53,175 nucleotides of DNA from Spirulina sp. CS-785/01 (lineage in GTDB: Bacteria > Cyanobacteriota > Cyanobacteriia > Cyanobacteriales > Spirulinaceae): contig NZ_JAQMSD010000207.1 of the NCBI RefSeq assembly GCF_028330525.1, forward strand, positions 1 to 53,175, read 5' to 3'. Positions 32,879 to 41,843 of the stretch are shown piece after piece. The first letter of the stretch is position 1. Every line of letters begins with the position of its first letter. The translations under genes and the position numbers were made by a program. The notes beneath the pieces are model-generated. The model had not been told where the DNA came from. It made no database searches and saw only the letters and a program-made list of their open reading frames with translations.

Positions 32879-34636
32879 TTGAATATTCAAACGCTCAAAA
32901 CTCAGACCAATTATTTACAATTAATCCCTGATGTCCTCTCCCAAGGGAAAACGGTGATTTTGGGGTTAATTTATACTCTTGTCTTTACGGCCAGTTGGCC
33001 GATTCTCATTTTGTTGGCCGAACAAATGGCCGCTGCGGTGGGGGAGGGGAGTATTCGGGGAAGTTCTGAGGTTGCCGGGTTGGCGATTTTTGTGTTTTTT
33101 GTGCGGAGTGTGGCGTTATATCGTCAGGATACCTTAATGGCGCAGGCGGCGTTACAAATTACCCTTGATCTCCGTAAGCGGGTGTTTTCCCATCTACAAC
33201 GTCTCAGTTTGAATTATTTTGAAACAACGAAAACGGGGGATTTATCCTATCGTCTCACGGAGGATATCGATCGCATTGGTGAAGTGATTAATCAATTATT
33301 TCATCAGTTTGTCCCCTGTGTGTTACAGCTTGTTGTAGTCTTGGGTTGGATGTTTTATCGCAATTGGCAGTTAACGGTGGTTGCGTTGACGGTGGCCCCC
33401 CTGATGGCCTTTTTAATTGAAAAATTTGGCGCACAATTGTTGCGGTTTTCCCATCGCAGTCAAACCCGCATCTCTAACCTGTCTGCGTTACTCATTGAGG
33501 TGTTTGGGGGCATTCGTTTGGTACAGGCGTTTGCGGCGGAGGATTATACGCTAAAACGGTTTAGTGTAGAGGCAGAGGATAATCGCCATGCTCGTTATAC
33601 GGCGGAACGGGTTAAGGTGTTACAGATGGTTGTGGTGGGGTTTTTATATGCCCTCAGTTTTACTTTAGTTTTCTTTTTGGGGGCGTGGCAAATTGGTCAG
33701 GGGAATTTAACGGCAAGTCAGTTTATTGGCTATATTGCGGCGGTGGGGATGTTGATCGACCCGATTAATATTACCTCGAATAATTATAATGAGTTTAAGC
33801 AGGGGGAAGCGTCGGTCGATCGCGTGTTTGAATTACTCTCGATACAGCCTACGGTAGTTGATCATCCTGATGCTGTCTCTCTCCCTCCGATTACGGGTAA
33901 GGTGGAGTTTCAGCAGGTGAGTTTTAGTTATACTCCTGGTGAACCTGTGTTACAGGATTTAGAGTTTTTAGTCCATCCTGGGGAAATGATCGCATTAGTG
34001 GGCCATTCCGGGGCCGGGAAAACAACGTTGGTGAATTTAATCCCCCGGTTTTATGATCCAGAGAGGGGCAAGATTTATATTGATGGCATGGATATTCAGG
34101 GGGTGACGTTAAGGAGTTTACGTCAGCAAATTGGCATTGTCCCCCAAGAGACTACTTTATTTTCGGGGACTATTGCGGAAAATATTGCCTTTGGCCAGCC
34201 TGAGTTAGATTATACCGCCATTGAGGCGGCGGCAAAGGTAGCCAATGCCCATCAGTTTATTAGTCAGTTTTCCCAAGGCTATCATACCTATGTGGGGGAA
34301 CGGGGGATGACGCTTTCGGGGGGACAACGGCAACGCATTGCTATTGCTCGTGCGGTGTTACTGAATCCCCGTATTCTTATTTTAGATGAGGCGACCTCTG
34401 CTTTGGATTCGGAATCGGAGGCGTTGGTGCAGGAGGCCCTAGAACGAATTATGCGCGATCGCACGGTTTTTGTCATCGCCCACCGTTTAGCTACGGTTCG
34501 TAAAGCCAATCGCTTGTTTGTCTTGGAGCAAGGGCGTATTGTAGAGTCGGGAACGCATCAGGAGTTATTGGCGGAAAATGGCCGTTATGCGCGGTTTTAT
34601 GCCCAACAGTTTGCCAGTCAGCATGAGGGAGAATAA
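32879..34636 (+). CDS. ABC exporter, fused permease-ATPase (MsbA/LmrA-like)
   Basis: A 585-residue half-transporter. Residues about 25-310 are a six-helix ABC exporter membrane domain (ILGLIYTLVFTASWPILILL, then MVVVGFLYALSFTLVFFLGA, with the coupling sequence YFETTKTGDLSYRLTEDID). The ATPase domain (about 345-580) has Walker A GHSGAGKTTL, Q-loop GIVPQETTLFSG, signature LSGGQRQRIAIARA, Walker B ILILDEATSALDSESE and H-loop AHRLATVRKA. It acts as a dimer; the substrate is unknown. It starts with TTG at 32879. A stop codon lies at 32846 and no in-frame ATG lies between, so TTG (or a later codon) is required. Confidence 0.93.
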   Translation: MNIQTLKTQTNYLQLIPDVLSQGKTVILGLIYTLVFTASWPILILLAEQMAAAVGEGSIRGSSEVAGLAIFVFFVRSVALYRQDTLMAQAALQITLDLRKRVFSHLQRLSLNYFETTKTGDLSYRLTEDIDRIGEVINQLFHQFVPCVLQLVVVLGWMFYRNWQLTVVALTVAPLMAFLIEKFGAQLLRFSHRSQTRISNLSALLIEVFGGIRLVQAFAAEDYTLKRFSVEAEDNRHARYTAERVKVLQMVVVGFLYALSFTLVFFLGAWQIGQGNLTASQFIGYIAAVGMLIDPINITSNNYNEFKQGEASVDRVFELLSIQPTVVDHPDAVSLPPITGKVEFQQVSFSYTPGEPVLQDLEFLVHPGEMIALVGHSGAGKTTLVNLIPRFYDPERGKIYIDGMDIQGVTLRSLRQQIGIVPQETTLFSGTIAENIAFGQPELDYTAIEAAAKVANAHQFISQFSQGYHTYVGERGMTLSGGQRQRIAIARAVLLNPRILILDEATSALDSESEALVQEALERIMRDRTVFVIAHRLATVRKANRLFVLEQGRIVESGTHQELLAENGRYARFYAQQFASQHEGE

Positions 34637-34665
34637 AAAATGCGCCTCGGTGAGGGTGTTTTTTT
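34637..34665 (+). terminator. Putative intrinsic terminator after the ABC exporter
   Basis: AAAAATGCGCCTC-GGT-GAGGGTGTTTTTTT starts at the stop codon. It consists of an imperfect hairpin followed by a run of seven T. Confidence 0.5.
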
Positions 34666-34689
34666 GCAGGGCTGGTGAAATTTGGCTGT

Positions 34690-34877
34690 AAGCTAGGGAA
34701 GGGTAAGGTTTGAGGGGAGTTGCGTTTTTGGGAGTGGGGCGATTGGCTCTGGGTGAGGGTTTTAGCGTTTCCTTGTTTTTTTGGAAAGGTGATGTTATAT
34801 TGTTTTCAGCGTCATAAAAAAGAGGGGCGCAGTTGTACCTTGAAAAGTTAATAGGGTCTGGGGTTCGGATGACCGCA
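34690..34877 (+). promoter_or_regulatory. CRISPR leader region
   Basis: This non-coding sequence precedes the first CRISPR repeat. It includes a TATATT box (about 34796-34801) and the stretch ACCTTGAAAAGTTAATAG near the array. It is assigned as the leader because the opposite end of the array carries the degenerate repeat. No cas gene adjoins it. Confidence 0.6.
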
Positions 34878-35705
34878 GTTTAAACGCTGTAAAATACCTA
34901 TGAGGGATTGAAACTGAGCGGTGCTACTATGGGGATTAGAGCTTACCCGTTTAAACGCTGTAAAATACCTATGAGGGATTGAAACTGGGAGGAAAGGGCA
35001 GGATCAAAGCTGAGGATGCTGTTTAAACGCTGTAAAATACCTATGAGGGATTGAAACTCAGGCAAAGCAAACAAGCGTGGCTATCAGGAATATGGTTTAA
35101 ACGCTGTAAAATACCTATGAGGGATTGAAACATTCCGTATTGCCAGAGTGGCTGAGAAGTTAACTAGTTTAAACGCTGTAAAATACCTATGAGGGATTGA
35201 AACTAAATATAAATCGACCTCAACTCGGTCTATCGCGTTTAAACGCTGTAAAATACCTATGAGGGATTGAAACTAAATATAAATCGACCTCAACTCGGTC
35301 TATCGCTAGTTTAAACGCTGTAAAATACCTATGAGGGATTGAAACGCAGGTTGCGGAATTAGTCCTGTTATTGGCAGAGGTTTAAACGCTGTAAAATACC
35401 TATGAGGGATTGAAACTGCTTATGGAAAAACGTGCCTTTTTATCCCCTCTGGTTTAAACGCTGTAAAATACCTATGAGGGATTGAAACTTGCCTAGGGTG
35501 AATGCAGTAGATTGGGGAAAGCTGTTTAAACGCTGTAAAATACCTATGAGGGATTGAAACCCAGAGAAGCTACTCCGGGCTATTTTGGAAAATCAAGTTT
35601 AAACGCTGTAAAATACCTATGAGGGATTGAAACTAATCGTAAGCATCCCCTAGCAACACCGCAATATGGTTTAAACGTTGTAAAATACCTATGAGGGATT
35701 GAAAC
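34878..35705 (+). CRISPR. CRISPR array: 12 repeats of 37 bp, 11 spacers
   Basis: The 37-bp repeat begins GTTTAAACGCTGTAAAATAC and ends CTATGAGGGATTGAAAC. Copies start at 34878, 34949, 35021, 35095, 35167, 35237, 35309, 35380, 35452, 35524, 35597 and 35669. The last copy has one change (GTTTAAACGTTG), marking the leader-distal end. Spacers are 33-37 bp. Spacers 5 (35204-35236) and 6 (35274-35308) are identical over 33 bp; spacer 6 has an extra TA at its right end. The GATTGAAAC 3' end is typical of cyanobacterial type I or III arrays. No cas genes lie in the window, so effectors must be elsewhere or absent. The terminal repeat ends 51 bp before the next gene. Confidence 0.98.
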
Positions 35706-35756
35706 GCACCCCCCAACCCTCCACACCATCCCCCTTCCCAGTTACTGGATATTGGC

Positions 35757-36884
35757 ATGATAGCACTCGAAACAGTTCAACGTGCGATCGCGCAAGCCTC
35801 AGATTATCTCAGCCGTCAAATCAAAGCAGATGGACAATTTGAGTATCGCCTTAATCTAGATACCACCATCAAAGTTAAAGCAAAATACAACATCCTACGA
35901 CACGCTGGAGCAATTTACGCACTCGCCTCAGCATACCAGAAACACCCCGACGCTGCATTAAAAACCGCCCTAGAACGAGCCGGGAACTATTTACGCAACC
36001 AGTCCATCGCACCATTACCTGGAGAGGAGTCTCTCTTAGCTGTTTGGTCTGATCCCAAAATTAATGGCAGTAATAAACCCCGACAAGCGAAACTCGGAGG
36101 GACTGGGTTAGGTTTGGTGGCCCTCTTGAGTCTCGAAACCATTACCCCCAATTTTACCCCCCTCGCTGAATTACAAGGATTAGGTCGCTTTTTGGTGTCC
36201 ATGCAAAAGGCCGATGGGGGTTTCTACTCCAAATATATTCCCTCACGAGGCGGACGGATGGAGGATTGGCAATCCTTATTTTATCCAGGGGAAGCAGCTT
36301 TAGGGTTATTGATGCTTTATGAACGGGATAACGCAGAAGTGTGGTTGAATACAGCCTACAAAACCCTGGAATTTTTGGCGCGGAGTCGTGAACAAGCAAC
36401 CGATATCCCCATCGATCACTGGGCCTTATTAGCTACTCAAAAGCTATTTTCCCTTAATATCCTCGATCGCGCTGCCCAAAACTTACTGATGACTCACGCA
36501 ATGCAGATTTGTGAAGCTATTCTCCAGACACAGGTGGTGAGTCCTCAACGGCCTGATTATACTGGAGGATTTACTAAAAATGGTCGTGTCACCCCCACCG
36601 CAACTCGCTTAGAAGGATTATTGGCCGCTATAACCTTTTTACCCCAAGAAGGAGACTGGCATTCGCGTCTTGAAACCTCTATCACTGCGGGGATTGAATT
36701 TTTATTGCGGAGTCAAGTAAAAACCGGAGCATTTGCAGGAGCATTTCCTCGGGCGATCGCAAAATTAAAACGAGATACCCCAACAGCTAGAAAATTTAAT
36801 CGTCGGGTGAGTGAAGTCCGGATTGATTATGTACAACACGCCTTGACTGCCTTGTTACAATATGCAGAAGTTAGTGCCAATTGA
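35757..36884 (+). CDS. Alpha/alpha-barrel (six-hairpin or terpenoid-cyclase-like) protein
   Basis: A 375-residue soluble protein with repeated helical hairpins: YNILRHAGAIYALASAYQK, LGGTGLGLVALLSLE, FLVSMQKADGGFYSKYIPS, YPGEAALGLLMLYER, DHWALLATQKL and GIEFLLRSQVKTGAFAGAFP. The recurring G-GF/GAF-type turns and (A/G)-x-x-L-x-x-L helices are typical of alpha/alpha-toroid folds shared by glycoside hydrolases, lyases and prenyl/terpene enzymes. No catalytic residues can be assigned. It lies immediately after the CRISPR array and converges with a sulfotransferase gene (14-bp overlap of 3' ends). The ATG at 35757 is the first in frame. Confidence 0.75.
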   Translation: MIALETVQRAIAQASDYLSRQIKADGQFEYRLNLDTTIKVKAKYNILRHAGAIYALASAYQKHPDAALKTALERAGNYLRNQSIAPLPGEESLLAVWSDPKINGSNKPRQAKLGGTGLGLVALLSLETITPNFTPLAELQGLGRFLVSMQKADGGFYSKYIPSRGGRMEDWQSLFYPGEAALGLLMLYERDNAEVWLNTAYKTLEFLARSREQATDIPIDHWALLATQKLFSLNILDRAAQNLLMTHAMQICEAILQTQVVSPQRPDYTGGFTKNGRVTPTATRLEGLLAAITFLPQEGDWHSRLETSITAGIEFLLRSQVKTGAFAGAFPRAIAKLKRDTPTARKFNRRVSEVRIDYVQHALTALLQYAEVSAN

Positions 36885-37722
36885 AATCAGTTCCCAGATA
36901 GTCGTACAACCTTTGATTATAAGGGTCAAAAAATTCGTTCAAGTCCTCTCTTACTTGAGAATCTAGTTCTGGGTTTTCTGGACTTGCATTATAAACTTTC
37001 CAACTTGAATCAGGCAAATCTGGGAGTTGCAGAAATTGCGTCACTCGATGCAGGGAATCGTTGGGATAACTAAAAAAATCTTCACTCTTTAAAATCAGCA
37101 TTTGATCAAGGGAAAAATATTGAACCCATTTCCTCAAATGAAGGAAATATAGTCCAGTCCCCAAATGAAAACACCCCGGACTCGGCAAAGAAGAAACATC
37201 AAAATTTTCACCCCAATTACAATCGAGAAATTGATGAATCAGTCGAGATTTTTCCTCTAACACTAACTGAGCAAAATTCTCAGATCGTTCTGCACCAATT
37301 CTATAGCGATGAAGATAATGAGAATAAGCTCTATCAATGGGATTACGTAAGAGTAAAATCAATTTAATATCAGGGAAAACCTCTTTTATTTGAGCAGGAA
37401 CTACAGTGGATTTACAAAAATATTCTGGACTGGCTTCTCCCGTTTGAAAAAATTGATTTCTTTGTGATAAACTAAGAGGAAAATATTTTTTATACCAATT
37501 CACACCCTTGTCAAAATTATAACTCCCAAAAAAATGTATTTCTTTTTGCCAAGATACCTTAATTTGAGGATGTTTTTCGAGATATTTTAAAAGTGATGTA
37601 GTCCCCCCTTTAGTCACTCCAATAATGATAAAATCCGGAGTTACTCTGAACAGAGTTGTCATAGCTCGATATAGCGTGGCAGCACGAAACTTGATAAGCG
37701 GACCCAGTGGCGATGTTTTCAT
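36871..37722 (-). CDS. Sulfotransferase family protein (PAPS-dependent)
   Basis: A 283-residue enzyme that should transfer sulfate from PAPS to a carbohydrate or similar acceptor. The 5'-phosphosulfate loop is FIIIGVTKGGTTSLLKYL. The 3'-phosphate-binding motif is LILLLRNPIDRAYSHYLHRY, as in heparan N-sulfotransferase-like and cyanobacterial cell-surface sulfotransferases. KEIHFFGSYNFDKGVNWYKKYF carries the substrate-side Lys/His region. The C-terminus (NPELDSQVREDLNEFFDPYN) is normal. A later ATG (residue 21, MTTLFRVTPDFI) is an equally plausible start. The gene is convergent with the alpha/alpha-barrel gene. Confidence 0.9.
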   Translation of the reverse strand: MKTSPLGPLIKFRAATLYRAMTTLFRVTPDFIIIGVTKGGTTSLLKYLEKHPQIKVSWQKEIHFFGSYNFDKGVNWYKKYFPLSLSQRNQFFQTGEASPEYFCKSTVVPAQIKEVFPDIKLILLLRNPIDRAYSHYLHRYRIGAERSENFAQLVLEEKSRLIHQFLDCNWGENFDVSSLPSPGCFHLGTGLYFLHLRKWVQYFSLDQMLILKSEDFFSYPNDSLHRVTQFLQLPDLPDSSWKVYNASPENPELDSQVREDLNEFFDPYNQRLYDYLGTDFNWH

Positions 37723-37877
37723 AATTAATTGACCTGTTTTTCTGAGATTTTAGTAGATGGTTTCATCAGATTAAACGATACTGATCAAAACAGGATCAGC
37801 GATAAATCTTCATACCTTTACCTTGGCGGTTGCTCATTGAGCATCAATTCCTGATTCAATTCTTGATTTAAAATGAT

Positions 37878-38210
37878 TTAAAATCTTGCCTCAGAAAACG
37901 CCTCTTGTGCCATGGTCAATAAAGCAACATCCAAAGAATAACTCAAATCAAGTTTATCCCATAATGCCTCCAAACTAAACCAACCCCAATCCTCATATTC
38001 CGAAGCCGTCAAAACCACTTGTTTCCGTTCCGCATCGGTTAAACTCACCCCATAGACCAAATTAACACTATGTAACCCATGATCCCTAGGAGGTTGCGTC
38101 CGGGTGGCAAAGCAGGTGGAATAGACATTAACAAAGCGAATTTGTGCCAACAGTTCCTGATCTTGCAGCAAATTGCCAAAAACTGATGTACTGTTAAGAA
38201 CAGATGCCAT
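37878..38210 (-). CDS. Nudix-like protein lacking the Nudix box
   Basis: A 110-residue protein. The strand-turn-strand FVNVYSTCFATRTQPPRDHG, then LHSVNLVYGVSL and YEDWGWFSLEALWDKLDLSY, resembles the second half of Nudix hydrolases. The catalytic Nudix helix with its REUxEExGU glutamates is not present. Either the gene is a 5'-truncated Nudix hydrolase or a binding-only derivative. Its ATG faces the HerA-like gene across a 15-bp divergent spacer, so there is no room for the missing half. I rate the family call as tentative. Confidence 0.5.
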   Translation of the reverse strand: MASVLNSTSVFGNLLQDQELLAQIRFVNVYSTCFATRTQPPRDHGLHSVNLVYGVSLTDAERKQVVLTASEYEDWGWFSLEALWDKLDLSYSLDVALLTMAQEAFSEARF

Positions 38211-38225
38211 AGAAACGCAGCATTT

Positions 38226-39920
38226 ATGAGTTTAGACCACCCCCTCGGTTCAGTTATTCAAGGTTCACTCAGTCAAGGAATTGAAGTCCGTCTTCATGCC
38301 GATGTATCTGTTGAAGATATGCGCGTCGGGAAATTTCTGGTTATCCAAGGGATGCGATCGCGCTTTTTCTGTCTCCTCACCGATGTCACCCTCGGCACAT
38401 CCAGTCCCCGCATCCTCACCAACCCCCCCCACCCCAACGACGACTTTCTCCGGGAAGTCTTGGCCGGAGGCGGCACTTACGGGACAATCGAACTAGCCCC
38501 CATGCTCATGTTCACCCCCGACCAACAACCCACCCCCCAAAGCAACTCCTCCCTAGCGTCCTTTGAACCCAACAGCAACAGCGAAGACCAACTCCTCCCC
38601 GTCAAAACCATCCCCAGTCACTTCAGCCAAGTCTATGATGCCAACGAACGGGACTTTCGCATCGTTTTTGGGTCGGAAGACGACCCCCAACGGAAAAACT
38701 TCAACGTCGGCCAACCCCTCGACATGGATGTTCCCGTTTGCCTCAACCTTGACCGCTTCGTCGAACGCAGTAACGGCATTTTCGGCAAATCCGGCACAGG
38801 AAAATCCTTCCTAACCCGTCTCCTCCTCTCCGGCATTATCCGCAAAAAAGCCGCCGTTAACCTCATGTTCGATATGCACTCGGAATATGGCTGGGAAGCC
38901 ATCCAAGAAGGCCAAGGAGTCAACACCGTCAAAGGACTGCGACAACTCTTTCCGGGTCAAGTGGAAATCTACACCCTAGACCCCGAAGCCACCAAACGAC
39001 GCGGCATCAAAGACGCACAGGAACTCTTTCTCAGTTACGACCAAATCGAAATCGAAGACCTCCGCTTAGTCCGGTATAACCTAGGACTCTCCGACGCAAG
39101 CATTGATAACGCCAACATACTCGCCGCAGAATTTGGTCGGTCATGGATCACCCAACTCCTCAACATGACCAATGAAGAAATCAAAGAATTCTGTGAAACC
39201 AAACAAGGTCACATGGGGTCAATCATGGCCTTACAGCGTAAACTCATGCGCCTAGATGACCTAAAATATATCCGCTCGGCCTGTCCCCACAACTACATTG
39301 ATCAAGTCCTCCAATCCCTCGATGCGGGAAAGCACGTGGTCATTGAATTTGGCTCACATTCCAGCTTACTCTCCTATATGCTGGCCACCAACATGATCAC
39401 CCGACGCATTCACAGCAGTTATGTCCAGAAAGCCGATAAATTCCTCCGGTCGAAAAACCCGGCGGACCGACCCACCCAACTGGTGATTACCATTGAAGAA
39501 GCACACCGTTTTCTAGATTCTGCCATTGTCAATCAAACAATTTTTGGCACCATTGCGCGAGAAATGCGCAAATATTTTGTCACCCTCTTAATTGTCGATC
39601 AACGGCCTTCTGGCATTGATAATGAAGTGATGTCTCAGGTGGGGACCCGCATCACCTGTTTACTCAATGATGAAAAAGACATTGATGCCATTTTTACGGG
39701 AGTGTCTGGGGGACAGGGGTTACGGTCGGTTTTAGCGAAATTAGACTCCAAGCAACAAGCCTTAATCCTCGGTCATGCGGTCCCCATGCCTGTTGTGGTA
39801 CAGACTCGCGCCTATGATTCCCAATTTTACAGCGAAGTGGGGGCCGTGGACTGGCGAGAACAGTCTGATGAGCAGTTATTACTGGCCGCCGAAGCAGCGA
39901 AGGCGGATTTAGGGTTTTAG
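38226..39920 (+). CDS. HerA-type hexameric ATPase (DUF87 family)
   Basis: A 564-residue protein with an N-terminal beta-rich HAS-barrel-like domain (residues 1-110), a linker, and a FtsK/HerA-type ATPase core. Walker A is FGKSGTGKSFLTRLLLSG (about 186-203). Walker B is QLVITIEEAHRFL (about 418-430). A sensor region (LLIVDQRPSGIDNEVMSQVG) and a C-terminal RSVLAKLDSKQQALILGHA with likely arginine finger are also present. HerA proteins translocate DNA in end resection with NurA, or act with nucleases in defence systems. No NurA or Sir2 partner is adjacent here. It precedes ureC by 93 bp. Confidence 0.88.
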   Translation: MSLDHPLGSVIQGSLSQGIEVRLHADVSVEDMRVGKFLVIQGMRSRFFCLLTDVTLGTSSPRILTNPPHPNDDFLREVLAGGGTYGTIELAPMLMFTPDQQPTPQSNSSLASFEPNSNSEDQLLPVKTIPSHFSQVYDANERDFRIVFGSEDDPQRKNFNVGQPLDMDVPVCLNLDRFVERSNGIFGKSGTGKSFLTRLLLSGIIRKKAAVNLMFDMHSEYGWEAIQEGQGVNTVKGLRQLFPGQVEIYTLDPEATKRRGIKDAQELFLSYDQIEIEDLRLVRYNLGLSDASIDNANILAAEFGRSWITQLLNMTNEEIKEFCETKQGHMGSIMALQRKLMRLDDLKYIRSACPHNYIDQVLQSLDAGKHVVIEFGSHSSLLSYMLATNMITRRIHSSYVQKADKFLRSKNPADRPTQLVITIEEAHRFLDSAIVNQTIFGTIAREMRKYFVTLLIVDQRPSGIDNEVMSQVGTRITCLLNDEKDIDAIFTGVSGGQGLRSVLAKLDSKQQALILGHAVPMPVVVQTRAYDSQFYSEVGAVDWREQSDEQLLLAAEAAKADLGF

Positions 39921-40013
39921 GTTTTTTTGACAAAAGACAGGTTATCTTAACTGGTCAGCAATGCCCATCCCCCATTACCCCTTAAAATTGCTCCAAACCA
40001 GTAAGGAGATGTT

Positions 40014-41723
40014 ATGAGTTATCGAATGGACCGACGGGCCTATGCTGAGACCTATGGGCCGACAACGGGCGATCGCATCCGATTAGCCGATACTGATCTC
40101 ATTATAGAAGTCGAGCAGGACTTCACCAACTACGGAGATGAAGTGAAATTTGGCGGCGGTAAAGTGATTCGGGATGGGATGGGACAATCCCCCATTATCC
40201 GGGCAAAAGGGGCCGTGGATGTGGTGATCACCAACGCCCTTATACTCGACTGGTGGGGCATCGTCAAAGCCGATATTGGCATCAAAGACGGCAAAATTCA
40301 GCAAATTGGCAAAGCGGGCAATCCCTACATACAAAACAACGTAGATATCATTATCGGCCCCGCCACCGAAGCCATTGCCGGGGAAGGCATGATCCTCACT
40401 GCCGGGGGAATAGATGCCCATATTCACTTCATCTGCCCCCAACAAATAGAAACCGCCATTGCTTCGGGAGTCACCACCATGTTAGGGGGAGGGACCGGCC
40501 CCACCACCGGGACCAATGCCACCACCTGCACCCCTGGGGCCTGGAATATTGCCCGGATGCTGCAAGCAGTGGAGGCATTTCCCCTCAATTTCGGCTTTTT
40601 AGGCAAGGGAAACAGCAGTCAACCGGAAGGACTCGCCGAACAAGTGGTGGCCGGGGCCATAGGGTTAAAACTCCATGAAGACTGGGGGACCACTCCAGCG
40701 GCCATTGATACCTGTCTCAGTGTGGCAGAAGAAGCGGATATTCAGGTGGCTATCCATACAGATACCCTCAACGAGGCCGGCTTTGTTGAGGATACCATTG
40801 CCGCCTTTAAAGACCGCACCATTCACACCTACCACACCGAAGGGGCCGGCGGAGGTCACGCGCCGGATATTATTAAGGTTTGTGGCCAGGCCAATGTTTT
40901 GCCCTCCTCCACCAACCCCACCCGGCCCTATACCACCAACACCCTCGAAGAACATCTGGATATGCTGATGGTGTGCCACCATTTAGATAAGAATATCCCC
41001 GAAGATGTGGCCTTTGCCGAGTCGCGCATTCGGCGGGAAACCATTGCAGCCGAAGATATCTTACATGACCGGGGGGCGTTTAGTATGATTGCCTCAGACT
41101 CCCAGGCCATGGGCCGGGTAGGGGAAGTGATCTTGCGGACTTGGCAGACGGCCCACAAGATGAAAACCCAGTTTGGCCCCTTGCCGGAGGACTCCGATCG
41201 CAATGATAATTTACGGGCGAAACGGTATATTGCTAAATATACTATTAATCCTGCGATCGCCCACGGTATGGCCGATCATGTGGGGTCCGTAGAAGAAGGG
41301 AAGTTGGCGGACTTGTGCCTCTGGAAACCTGCCTTTTTTGGCGTGAAACCGGAAATCGTCATCAAAGGTGGGGCCATTGCCTGGGCCCAGATGGGGGACG
41401 CTAACGCCAGCATTCCCACCCCCCAACCCATCCAGATGCGGCCCATGTTTGGGGCCTTTGGCGGGGCCGTTGCCCCCCTCTCCATCACCTTTCTCTCCAA
41501 AGCAGCTATGAATACCGGAGTCCCCATGAAACTCGGCCTCCAGAAAATGAGCGTCGCGGTTTCCAATACTCGCAATCTTCGGAAACAGGACATGATGTTA
41601 AATGACTTGCTGCCGGAAATTGAAGTTGATCCCGAAACCTACGAAGTTCGCGCCAATGGGGAACTTTTAACCTGTGAACCCGCCACAGTTTTACCCATGG
41701 CCCAACGTTATTTCTTGTTTTAA
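40014..41723 (+). CDS. ureC: Urease subunit alpha
   Basis: A 569-residue catalytic subunit that hydrolyses urea at a dinickel centre. Visible landmarks are [16 protein letters not shown], the metal-binding His pair in [14 protein letters not shown], and carbamylated Lys219 in GLKLHEDWG. The metal His of [27 protein letters not shown], the flap [22 protein letters not shown], and the Asp ligand in [14 protein letters not shown] follow. The C-terminal [13 protein letters not shown] completes the protein. The expected ureA/ureB subunit genes are not upstream; the neighbour is the HerA-like gene. Dispersed urease genes are known in cyanobacteria. A ribosome-binding site (AAGGAG) lies 7 bp before the ATG. 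Confidence 0.98.
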   Translation: MSYRMDRRAYAETYGPTTGDRIRLADTDLIIEVEQDFTNYGDEVKFGGGKVIRDGMGQSPIIRAKGAVDVVITNALILDWWGIVKADIGIKDGKIQQIGKAGNPYIQNNVDIIIGPATEAIAGEGMILTAGGIDAHIHFICPQQIETAIASGVTTMLGGGTGPTTGTNATTCTPGAWNIARMLQAVEAFPLNFGFLGKGNSSQPEGLAEQVVAGAIGLKLHEDWGTTPAAIDTCLSVAEEADIQVAIHTDTLNEAGFVEDTIAAFKDRTIHTYHTEGAGGGHAPDIIKVCGQANVLPSSTNPTRPYTTNTLEEHLDMLMVCHHLDKNIPEDVAFAESRIRRETIAAEDILHDRGAFSMIASDSQAMGRVGEVILRTWQTAHKMKTQFGPLPEDSDRNDNLRAKRYIAKYTINPAIAHGMADHVGSVEEGKLADLCLWKPAFFGVKPEIVIKGGAIAWAQMGDANASIPTPQPIQMRPMFGAFGGAVAPLSITFLSKAAMNTGVPMKLGLQKMSVAVSNTRNLRKQDMMLNDLLPEIEVDPETYEVRANGELLTCEPATVLPMAQRYFLF

Positions 41724-41732
41724 TCTCTCCAA

Positions 41733-41756
41733 GGGGGCAAGATCGTCATTGTCCCC
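41733..41756 (+). terminator. Hairpin after ureC
   Basis: GGGGGCAA pairs with TTGTCCCC across an 8-nt loop, starting 9 bp after the ureC stop. It separates ureC from the following defence-like operon. Confidence 0.5.
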
Positions 41757-41843
41757 TAGATCACGCCATCCTTGTGATTTATGTCCTTGTGTTGATGTAA
41801 CTTCTTCCGATTGAATAGAAAAGGACTCACACAAGTGATAGTC

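Noticed and set aside
35132-35166. Spacer 4 contains GAGTGGCTGAG, reminiscent of a tRNA D-arm
   Set aside because: The match is only about 11 bases in a 35-bp spacer and could be chance. No database search was possible.
34636-35756. cas genes hidden near the CRISPR array
   Set aside because: The flanking genes are an ABC exporter and an alpha/alpha-barrel protein, and no Cas motif was seen in any product in the window.
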